From UBA7236 sp036734545 (GTDB taxonomy: Bacteria; Bacteroidota; Bacteroidia; Chitinophagales; BACL12), in NCBI GenBank assembly GCA_036734545.1, contig DAIMYJ010000062.1, positions 1 through 18,709 of the forward strand: DNA of 18,709 nucleotides. Reading direction: 5' to 3'. Made by a program: the position numbers and the translations under genes. Positions within the stretch are counted from its first letter, which is position 1, and every line of letters starts with the position of its first letter. Shown here piece by piece: positions 6,999 through 13,957 of the stretch. The notes under the pieces were generated by a model, which was not told the origin of the DNA, did not search any database, and saw only the letters and a program-made list of their open reading frames with translations.

Positions 6999-7046
6999 AA
7001 CGAAGCAATTTCTACCTTAGCGGTGCATGAAATTGCTTCGTTTTTT
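6999..7046 (+). terminator. Rho-independent terminator after rplY
   Basis: A perfect 14-bp stem, AACGAAGCAATTTC (6999-7012) with GAAATTGCTTCGTT (7029-7042), is followed by a T run (TTTTTT, 7041-7046) and more T-rich sequence. It lies 16 bases after the rplY stop codon. The 16-base loop (7013-7028) begins with TACCTTAG, one base from the -7 promoter consensus, and contains an ATG at 7027 that is in frame with pth. Confidence 0.85.
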
Positions 7047-7086
7047 ATTTTCACGAAAACCCGAAAAGTCCGTTCAACCGAACACC

Positions 7087-7644
7087 ATGAAATTCCTGAT
7101 CGCAGGCCTGGGCAATATCGGTGCCGAGTACGAACATACGCGGCATAACATCGGCTTTGATGTGCTCGACGCGCTGGCAGCCGACAAAGGTGCCGTGTTC
7201 AGTTCGGGGCGTTACGGTGATGTGGCCGAGGTACGTGTGAAAGGAAAAACACTATTGCTGCTCAAGCCCTCCACTTACATGAACCTCAGCGGTAAAGCCG
7301 TAAAGTACTGGATGGACAAGGAGAACATCCCCATCGACCGCGTGATCGTGATCACCGACGATCTCAACCTGCCGGTAGGTAAACTGCGCATCCGCAAAAA
7401 AGGCAGCGACGGCGGACACAACGGATTAAAGAATATCAACGAAGTACTCGCCAGCGATCAATATGTACGCGTGCGTTTTGGCGTTGGCAATGATTTTCCG
7501 AAAGGCACCCAGGTGCATTATGTGCTGGGCCGCTGGAACGAGAACGAACGCACCACAGTGGCCGAAGCGATCAAAAGAGCAGGCGATGCACTGGTGGCCT
7601 GCGTGCTGGAAGGGGCCGACCGGGCGATGAATACATTCAACTAA
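7087..7644 (+). CDS. pth: Peptidyl-tRNA hydrolase
   Basis: A 185-residue enzyme that frees tRNA from peptidyl-tRNA that has dropped off the ribosome. All family residues are in the expected places: Asn10 in AGLGN, catalytic His20 in TRHNIGFDVLD, Asn66 in PSTYMN, the Asp in ITDDLNLPVG (91/92) and Asn112 in GSDGGHNGLKN. An upstream in-frame ATG at 7027 would add 20 residues (MKLLRFLFSRKPEKSVQPNT). That extension overlaps the right arm and T run of the preceding terminator, so the family start MKFLIAGLGN is preferred, though a -7-like box at 7013-7020 is well placed for the longer form. It converges with the hydrolase gene, 9 bases away. Confidence 0.95.
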   Translation: MKFLIAGLGNIGAEYEHTRHNIGFDVLDALAADKGAVFSSGRYGDVAEVRVKGKTLLLLKPSTYMNLSGKAVKYWMDKENIPIDRVIVITDDLNLPVGKLRIRKKGSDGGHNGLKNINEVLASDQYVRVRFGVGNDFPKGTQVHYVLGRWNENERTTVAEAIKRAGDALVACVLEGADRAMNTFN

Positions 7645-7653
7645 GCAGGCACA

Positions 7654-8559
7654 TCACTCTTCTCCTGCAGCGGAGTCTCCGCTGAGCACAGTTCCCATCG
7701 GGTCCGGTTTCACGAATGGTTTGAGGAAGAAACGTGACAGGGCGTTATTCAACAGCTGCGGCACCTCCTGCAGGACATGATGCGTGGTGCCGGGAAATAT
7801 GCAGAGTTGTGCGTTGGGCAGATGACTGTATATCTCCATGGTGTGTTCCAGTTTAACGAGATCGTTATCTCCACTGATCACCAGCACGGGTATCTGAATA
7901 TCGCTCAGAGAGGCGGCATCAATATCCGGATGATGCAACACGAGTTGCGTAAGCATGCGCGCAGGGATGAACGATTTATTACCGGCCGCAATGGAATCTT
8001 TGGCTTTTTTGTTTTCATAGGCTGCCAGCGACAGTATCTCGGGAATAAGCGCTGTTGTATCGGAGCGCAGGTTAGCGCCGGAGATCGCGAGTCTGGACAC
8101 CTTTCCGGGATAATCACGCGCCAGCAACAGGCCGATGATGGCACCGTCACTCCAGCCGAAGACCATCACACTATCCAGTTCCAGCTGCTCCAGCAACAGG
8201 TAATAATCTTCGGTCATCAATTCGTAGGTGAGACTGTCGGCATTATTCCCTGAATTCCCTTGTCCGCGGCTGTCGGCAACGATCACGCGGTGCTTGCGCG
8301 CCAGGTAGTTGATCTGGGCATCCATGTCTTTCACAGAGCCGCCGTTGCCATGGATGAGCAATACCGGATCGCCTTCCCCGTACTGCTCGTAATACATATT
8401 GATACCGTTCACCACCACATAGGTGCCCTCGGCGTGTTCAAAGGGCTTCATGTTGCCGGGACCGTTCAGGTTGGGCTTGTTGGTGCCCATCTGCCGCTGT
8501 ACCTGGGCTGAGAGGGAAAAGGAGCAAATACCGATCAATATCACAAAGGCAAATCGCAT
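7654..8559 (-). CDS. Exported alpha/beta hydrolase
   Basis: A 301-residue protein with a signal peptide (MRFAFVILIGICSFSLSAQ) and a complete alpha/beta-hydrolase domain (about 47-282). The oxyanion region is HGNGG (70-74), the nucleophile elbow is GWSDGA with Ser137, the acid is Asp231 or Asp233 in ISGDNDL, and the catalytic His is His260 or His261 in GTTHHV. The layout resembles haloperoxidase/prolyl-aminopeptidase-like esterases; no substrate can be named. The tail after residue 283 is short and disordered-looking, ending GDSAAGEE. It has its own promoter, divergent from the fumarylacetoacetate-hydrolase-family gene, and converges on pth. A 17-base palindrome (7668-7684) lies in its last codons and may serve as the 3' hairpin. 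Confidence 0.88.
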   Translation of the reverse strand: MRFAFVILIGICSFSLSAQVQRQMGTNKPNLNGPGNMKPFEHAEGTYVVVNGINMYYEQYGEGDPVLLIHGNGGSVKDMDAQINYLARKHRVIVADSRGQGNSGNNADSLTYELMTEDYYLLLEQLELDSVMVFGWSDGAIIGLLLARDYPGKVSRLAISGANLRSDTTALIPEILSLAAYENKKAKDSIAAGNKSFIPARMLTQLVLHHPDIDAASLSDIQIPVLVISGDNDLVKLEHTMEIYSHLPNAQLCIFPGTTHHVLQEVPQLLNNALSRFFLKPFVKPDPMGTVLSGDSAAGEE

Positions 8560-8576
8560 ACCGGTCTGTTTATCCC

Positions 8577-8584
8577 CAAAGATA
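8577..8584 (-). promoter_or_regulatory. -7 promoter box of the alpha/beta hydrolase gene
   Basis: Read on the minus strand this is TATCTTTG, an exact TAnnTTTG match, 17 bases upstream of the hydrolase start codon. Confidence 0.7.
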
Positions 8585-8628
8585 CGAAATTAGGCCTCCT
8601 GCAGTCCGGGGTTGACGTCGGGCTTTTG

Positions 8629-8636
8629 TAATTTTG
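8629..8636 (+). promoter_or_regulatory. -7 promoter box of the FAH-family/E1 unit
   Basis: TAATTTTG is an exact TAnnTTTG match, followed by CAGCGCTT and then the ATG at 8645. The leader would be only a few bases. A TTGAC at 8612-8616 lies 12-14 bases upstream of the box, somewhat close for a -33 element. Confidence 0.7.
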
Positions 8637-8644
8637 CAGCGCTT

Positions 8645-9253
8645 ATGAAGATCTTCTGCATCGGGCGGAATTATGGTGAACACGCCAGGGAACTCAACAA
8701 CGAGATCCCGGAAGCGCCGGTCATTTTCATGAAACCACCCACCGCCATCCTCAAAGGAGGCGATTTTTATATGCCTGAATTCTCCAGCGACATGCACTAC
8801 GAATGCGAACTTGTATATCGCATCTGTAAGAACGGCAAACACATCGCTCCCCAGTTCGCGCATAAATATGTGGATGCCGTTACCGCGGGTATCGATTTTA
8901 CGGCGCGTGATGTGCAGTCGGCACAAAAGAAAAAGGGACTGCCGTGGGAGATCGCCAAGGCCTTCGATCAATCTGCCGTGGTGGGACCGTTCACGCTGTT
9001 GAATGCATTACCGAATGCCGACAACATTCATTTCTCGCTCAACAAGAACGGCGAACGCGTGCAGGACGGAAATTCGCGCGACATGTTATTCCCGGTAGAT
9101 CAGCTCATCGCTTATCTGAGCACGTATTTCACTTTACAGCAGGGCGACCTGCTGTTCACCGGCACACCGGCAGGTGTTGGACCCGTGGCGATCGGTGATA
9201 CACTGGAGGGATTTCTGGAAGACAAATCCATGTTCACCGTACACATCAAATAA
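8645..9253 (+). CDS. Fumarylacetoacetate hydrolase-family protein (acylpyruvase-like)
   Basis: A 202-residue enzyme of the single-domain FAH family, in the group of human FAHD1 and bacterial YcgM, which hydrolyse acylpyruvates or decarboxylate oxaloacetate. The start MKIFCIGRNYGEHARELNNE is diagnostic. The metal ligands are Glu53 and Glu55 in HYECELV and Asp84 in GIDFTARD; the C-terminal glycine loop is LLFTGTPAGVGPV. The frame is open to a TTG at 8612, but the promoter box falls inside that stretch, so the ATG at 8645 is chosen. The E1 dehydrogenase gene follows after 28 bases without its own promoter box, indicating one operon and suggesting keto-acid metabolism. Confidence 0.9.
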   Translation: MKIFCIGRNYGEHARELNNEIPEAPVIFMKPPTAILKGGDFYMPEFSSDMHYECELVYRICKNGKHIAPQFAHKYVDAVTAGIDFTARDVQSAQKKKGLPWEIAKAFDQSAVVGPFTLLNALPNADNIHFSLNKNGERVQDGNSRDMLFPVDQLIAYLSTYFTLQQGDLLFTGTPAGVGPVAIGDTLEGFLEDKSMFTVHIK

Positions 9254-9281
9254 TGCAGCGCGCGATATATAAACACAGGGC

Positions 9282-11360
9282 ATGAATCAGAAGGAAACAC
9301 TGGAAATGATCGATACTAAAATCCTCGTGGAAGCTTATCGCAAAATGTACACCAGCAAGGTGATGAGCGATATCTTCAATGAAAACCGCCAGGTGTGTGT
9401 ATTCGTGCATGCGAATTCGCGCGGGCATGAAGCGATCCAGCTGGCTATGGGCATGCAACTGAAGAAAAGCGACTGGGCCAGTTTATATTACCGCGACGAC
9501 AGCATTCTCATGGGCATGGGCTGGGAGCCGTCACAGATCATGCTGCAGCTGATGGCCAAGCGCGACGACCCGTTCAGCGGAGGCAGGAATTATTATTGTC
9601 ACCCCAGCTATAAAGGCCCTGATTTCCCGCAGATGATCCATCAGTCGTCTGCCACGGGCATGCAGGCCATTCCCACCACCGGTATTGCACAGGGATTGCA
9701 TTATATGGAGCAGCAGGGTTTGCTGGAAACGGCCGCTGAACATCCGCTGGTGCTGTGTTCGATCGGCGATGGTGCGATGACCGAAGGTGAAGTGTCGGAA
9801 GCGCTGCAATTTGCCGTGCTGAAACAACTGCCCATCATTTATTTAGTACAGGATAACGACTGGGGCATCAGCGTGTCGCGTGACGAAGCGCGCACGATGG
9901 ATGCGTATGAATATGCCGCCGGATTCAAAGGGCTGCGCCGCGTGCGTGTAGATGGCGCAGATTTTCTTGAAAGCTGGCAATGTGTGAAAGAAGCTATCGG
10001 TTATGTGCGTGTCAATCGCAAGCCGGTGCTCATCCACGCCCGTGTGCCGCTGCTGGGACATCACACTTCCGGTGTGCGCATGGAAATGTATCGTTCGGAA
10101 GAAGACCTGAAAGAACATCACAGCCGCGACCCGCTTCCGCGCATGCGTCGTTTATTGCTCGAAGCCGGCATTGCCGAAGCAGATATCGCGCGCATAGAAG
10201 CAGAGGCCAACGCCAAAACACGCGAAGATTTCAAACAGGTGGTTGCTGCTCCTGATCCGGATCCTGCCACCGTTTCCCAATTTGAATTTGCACCCTCCCC
10301 TATCACCGAAGAACAGGGCACACGCGAACCACAGGGCGCAGATCCCGTGCCGATGGTGGATGCAGCCTTGTTCGCGATGGATGAGATACTCACTAAACAT
10401 CCCGAAGCATTATTTTATGGTCAGGATGTGGGTCGTCGCCTCGGCGGTGTATTCCGCGAAGCTGCCACACTGGCTGCTAAACATGGTGATCACCGCGTAT
10501 TCAATACCGCCATTCAGGAAGCGTATCTCGTTGGTTCCACGGCAGGCATGAGCGCCGTGGGTGCGAAACCGGTGGTAGAGATACAATTTGCGGATTATAT
10601 CTGGACAGGTGTAAATCAGCTGGTGTCAGAATTATCCAAATCCTATTACCTTACCAACGGCAAATGGAATGTGCAGTGTATCATTCGTGTGCCGATCGGT
10701 GCTTACGGTTCGGGCGGACCTTATCATTCCGGTTCCATCGAATCATCCATCACGGCGATCAAAGGCATTAAGGTGGTGTATCCGAGCAATGCTGCTGATA
10801 TGAAAGGCCTCCTCAAAGGCGCCTTTTACGATCCGAATCCGGTGGTGATGTTCGAACATAAAGGTTTATACTGGAGTAAAGTGCCGGGCACTGCCGCAGC
10901 AAAAAATATTCAGCCTGCCGATGATTACATCATTCCGCTCGGCAAGGCACGCATCTTCCAGCATGCAGAGCAGGAAAAGATCGAGCACGGCGAAAGCATG
11001 GTGGTGATCACCTACGGCATGGGTGTGCATTGGGCGCTTAATGCGTCGAAGGCATTTCCCGGACAGGTAGAGATCCTTGACCTGCGCACCTTATATCCGT
11101 ACGACTGGGAAGCGATCACGCGCTCCGTGAAGCAGCACAATAAATGTTTCGTGCTCACCGAAGAGCCGCTCATCAATTCCTATGCACAGGCGTTATCAGG
11201 ACGCATCGGTTCGGAATTATTCCGTTTCCTGGATGCCCCTGTAAAAACTTTAGGCGCCAAAGACCTGCCTGCCGTGCCGCTGAATTCCGGCCTCGAACGC
11301 GCCATGCTGCCGAATACAGAAATGGTGAAACAGGTGATGTCTGAATTATTGTCCTGGTAA
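9282..11360 (+). CDS. Fused alpha/beta E1 component of a 2-oxoacid dehydrogenase
   Basis: A 692-residue thiamine-diphosphate enzyme in which the E1 alpha (about 1-335) and E1 beta (about 355-692) chains are joined by an acidic, Pro-rich linker. The alpha half has RGHEAIQLAMG (48-57) and the ThDP motif GDG (162-164) ending in Asn192-Asp193 (VQDNDWGIS), where the usual form is Asn-Asn. The beta half has GQDVGRRLGGVFREA, the catalytic Glu in FNTAIQEAYLVGS, and the histidine in YGSGGPYHSGS. Such enzymes decarboxylate pyruvate or branched-chain 2-oxoacids and pass the acyl group to an E2 lipoyl protein. The fused form is common in Bacteroidota; branched-chain 2-oxoacids are a reasonable guess, not proven. 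No E2 or E3 gene is nearby. Confidence 0.9.
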   Translation: MNQKETLEMIDTKILVEAYRKMYTSKVMSDIFNENRQVCVFVHANSRGHEAIQLAMGMQLKKSDWASLYYRDDSILMGMGWEPSQIMLQLMAKRDDPFSGGRNYYCHPSYKGPDFPQMIHQSSATGMQAIPTTGIAQGLHYMEQQGLLETAAEHPLVLCSIGDGAMTEGEVSEALQFAVLKQLPIIYLVQDNDWGISVSRDEARTMDAYEYAAGFKGLRRVRVDGADFLESWQCVKEAIGYVRVNRKPVLIHARVPLLGHHTSGVRMEMYRSEEDLKEHHSRDPLPRMRRLLLEAGIAEADIARIEAEANAKTREDFKQVVAAPDPDPATVSQFEFAPSPITEEQGTREPQGADPVPMVDAALFAMDEILTKHPEALFYGQDVGRRLGGVFREAATLAAKHGDHRVFNTAIQEAYLVGSTAGMSAVGAKPVVEIQFADYIWTGVNQLVSELSKSYYLTNGKWNVQCIIRVPIGAYGSGGPYHSGSIESSITAIKGIKVVYPSNAADMKGLLKGAFYDPNPVVMFEHKGLYWSKVPGTAAAKNIQPADDYIIPLGKARIFQHAEQEKIEHGESMVVITYGMGVHWALNASKAFPGQVEILDLRTLYPYDWEAITRSVKQHNKCFVLTEEPLINSYAQALSGRIGSELFRFLDAPVKTLGAKDLPAVPLNSGLERAMLPNTEMVKQVMSELLSW

Positions 11361-11374
11361 AAAATCCATGATAT

Positions 11375-11413
11375 AAAAAAAAGAGGCTGCTCACATGAAC
11401 AGCCTCTTTTTTT
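11375..11413. terminator. Bidirectional terminator between convergent genes
   Basis: A-rich arm plus GAGGCTG (11376-11389) pairs with CAGCCTC plus T-rich arm (11400-11413): a 14-bp stem with a 10-base loop. It has A runs on the left and T runs on the right, so it gives a U-tail on both strands. It serves the E1 gene (plus) and the PKD-protein gene (minus). Confidence 0.9.
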
Positions 11414-11426
11414 ATTCCGTTATTGT

Positions 11427-13802
11427 TTACTCTATGATGATCGTTTTGCGTGCAAACGCATCTGCGCCCTGCATGTGCAGGATATAGGCGCCTGCCGGCA
11501 AATGACCGACTGCGAGCTGGAGGCTGTTGATCGCTGCAACACTTTCCTGATACACCACGCGCCCTACGGCATCAAACAGCGCAATGGTTTCGGGATGCAG
11601 GCTTTCAAATTGAATGAACAGGAACACATCCGCAGGATTGGGTGTAACAGAGACCATCGCACTCAGGTCAGCAATGGCATTGCCCAATACCGATTTGCAT
11701 ATCGTGTCGGCACCAAACCCATTCGATGCGATCAGGCATACATTGTAGGCGTTGGATGAAGGGAAGGCATGCGACGGATTTTGTTCGGTGCTCGTGCCGC
11801 CGTCACCGAAATCCCATGCCCATGTTGTGGGATCATTGGTAGAGATATCTGTGAAATTCACGGTTGTAGCGCCGGCCACTTCAAAGGTGAAATCTGCTGC
11901 CGGTGCGAGCAGGAAAGTACTGTCGATCACCACAGGCAAACAGTATACTTCAAAACCCAGAGCGTTAGTTGCCGTAAGACAAACCGTGTAGGTGGCATCT
12001 GCAGTGAATGTATGCACAGGATCCTGCAGCGTGCTGGTGGAGCCGTCGCCGAAATTCCACAGCCAGCTGGTAGGGTCATTGAGCGTGAGATCAGTGAATG
12101 TCACCACCGGATCGCCGGTAAAACTAAATGCAGCATCCGGTGGGAGGATCACGGTCACATTGCCGCAATATACATCCGTGCCGTATGGATTCTCTGCGGT
12201 GAGACAAACGGTATAAGTATCGGCTACCAAATACGTATGCACGGGATCGGATTCGTTGCTCGTGGTACCATCACCGAAATCCCAGGTGTAGCAGCCGGTG
12301 GCGTTGGTCGAAAGGTTGGTGAATGTCACCTCTCCGATATCGGCCGCCGCTGTGAAATTCGCATTCGGGAGTGTGGGATAGAAACTTTCGATATCCCAGG
12401 CGCGATACCGGATGTTATTGGTCACAATGGGATCGCCTTCATTAAAATGTCCGGGTTCATTATCCTGCTGCCAAACAGCATGTACTTTACCATCCATTAC
12501 GCGGTCATAACCGAAGAGGTAAAAATTCTCTTCGCCGGATTCTGCTGTATTGGTCAAATTCACCGGCGTGCTCCAGGTGGCGCCGCCGTCGTCGCTGAAC
12601 ATCCCGAAAATATCATGGAATGACTGTGCCATGAAATCCGTTGGATCGTCATAGATGTCTGTGTATTCCACTTTCATCGCATACAACAGGAACATGCGTC
12701 CGGTAACGGGATCATAGGCGGCAGTGGGATTGCTGGCCACTGCTGCGTTGCGGTAGTTGAATGTGCTGGCACCTATCCCGGTATAAGGATCGCCGGTGCA
12801 GTCGGCATTGATCCAGTCCATTTCAATATCGATGAGTTCGGCTTCCGGCATACCGCTCTGCCAGTGCCACATGCCCATGGTATTCCAGTTCACCGTCCAG
12901 AAGAAAGCGCCTGCATCGCTGTAAATGCGATAGTACGGCGAGAATACGTGTACGGTGCCATCATCTTCCACCATCATGAAATGCGAACCATCGGTAGTGC
13001 CGATGGTATCGGTCACCAGATCACCGTCAACATCTGTTTGTACGGTGCCTGTATAATTGTCGAACGGAAAATCGATGATGGTCATTTTTTCCCAGGTGCC
13101 CTCGTTGCCATAATCATCGGAATGGATCATGATGAGGTCGCTGTTGATCATACCGAATAACACATACACATGATTATCATGCGCTACCACCTGATAATTC
13201 TCAGCGCCGTTGGTGATCACCGGCATGCCGTCGGCAGCCGTGAGAAAAGGCAATGCGCTGTTCAACACAGCCCATGTATCGCCGCCGTCGTCAGAACGTG
13301 AAAAATTGATGCCCGTGATGAACTGTGTATCAGCATTCACCACATAAATATCATCCGTGCCATCGGGACAGAACGATACCGGCCAGATGCCGCGGATATC
13401 ATCGCTGCCTGCCAATTCCGTCCATGTGCCTCCGCCTATCGCATCATTGGCAAATACCTGCACGCGGTTGGCGGCGGCGTCGTGACTGATCACGACTTCA
13501 TGATCTTCCACGGTGAGCAGTTCACCAAAACCGGTGCGCACGCTCTCCACACGAGAAGCCGGTGCAGGCCCCCAGGCAGCGCCGTCGTAATGATTGTAGA
13601 ACATGCCGCGGTCCGGAAAAGTACCGGAAACATCCGTGGAGCCTGTCCACAACCCGCTGGCATGCCCATCATCATATACGCGCAGCCGGTGCTTGGCAGC
13701 GTTGTTCGATTGCACATCGTAAGTGGTGGTGCCGATGATGGTTTGTGCAGACATATACGAGATAGTCCCGATCAGGCACAAGAGTGTAGCGATCTGTTTC
13801 AT
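11427..13802 (-). CDS. Secreted BNR/Asp-box protein with three PKD domains and T9SS tail
   Basis: A 791-residue secreted protein. After a signal peptide (1-20) comes a region of about 455 residues with Asp-box motifs of beta-propellers, SRSDDGGDTWAVL (168-180) and FSDDGGATWSTPVNLT (402-417). Three PKD domains follow (about 480-551, 555-626, 634-706), each with WxFGDG and the closing YTVCL/YNVCL strand, and each with a Cys pair (533/546, 608/621, 689/702) that could form a disulfide. Residues 716-791 are a T9SS type A sorting domain (VTPNPADVF, GRVVYQES, LPAGAYILHMQG, end KTIIIE), which directs export through the outer membrane and then removal or anchoring. It is the neighbour and paralogue of the 672-residue gene upstream. 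The Asp boxes recall sialidases, but no catalytic residues can be assigned; binding is equally likely. Confidence 0.88.
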   Translation of the reverse strand: MKQIATLLCLIGTISYMSAQTIIGTTTYDVQSNNAAKHRLRVYDDGHASGLWTGSTDVSGTFPDRGMFYNHYDGAAWGPAPASRVESVRTGFGELLTVEDHEVVISHDAAANRVQVFANDAIGGGTWTELAGSDDIRGIWPVSFCPDGTDDIYVVNADTQFITGINFSRSDDGGDTWAVLNSALPFLTAADGMPVITNGAENYQVVAHDNHVYVLFGMINSDLIMIHSDDYGNEGTWEKMTIIDFPFDNYTGTVQTDVDGDLVTDTIGTTDGSHFMMVEDDGTVHVFSPYYRIYSDAGAFFWTVNWNTMGMWHWQSGMPEAELIDIEMDWINADCTGDPYTGIGASTFNYRNAAVASNPTAAYDPVTGRMFLLYAMKVEYTDIYDDPTDFMAQSFHDIFGMFSDDGGATWSTPVNLTNTAESGEENFYLFGYDRVMDGKVHAVWQQDNEPGHFNEGDPIVTNNIRYRAWDIESFYPTLPNANFTAAADIGEVTFTNLSTNATGCYTWDFGDGTTSNESDPVHTYLVADTYTVCLTAENPYGTDVYCGNVTVILPPDAAFSFTGDPVVTFTDLTLNDPTSWLWNFGDGSTSTLQDPVHTFTADATYTVCLTATNALGFEVYCLPVVIDSTFLLAPAADFTFEVAGATTVNFTDISTNDPTTWAWDFGDGGTSTEQNPSHAFPSSNAYNVCLIASNGFGADTICKSVLGNAIADLSAMVSVTPNPADVFLFIQFESLHPETIALFDAVGRVVYQESVAAINSLQLAVGHLPAGAYILHMQGADAFARKTIIIE

Positions 13803-13908
13803 ATGGTGTGATTTTCAATTGTTATTGTTCCCTTCTGTAATACTACCAAAAACAGGATGAATTTAAAAGTCCCGCAGCAGGGAATGCTGCGTCCCTTCAC
13901 CAAAAACA

Positions 13909-13937
13909 CAAAGGCTGCCTGAATGAGGCAGCCTTTG
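13909..13937 (-). terminator. Terminator of the 672-residue secreted-protein gene
   Basis: A perfect 12-bp stem, CAAAGGCTGCCT (13909-13920) with AGGCAGCCTTTG (13926-13937), has a 5-base loop. On the minus strand it is followed by TGTTTTTGG. It lies about 20 bases past the stop codon, so each paralogue ends at its own terminator. Confidence 0.85.
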
Positions 13938-13957
13938 TATGTTGCATATGTAATGCG

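Noticed and set aside
13873..13891. Hairpin CGCAGCA-N5-TGCTGCG between the secreted paralogues as an extra terminator
   Set aside because: On the minus strand it lies after the true terminator (13909-13937) and has only a short T run (CTTTT); it may be a leader hairpin of the next gene, but nothing supports a function.
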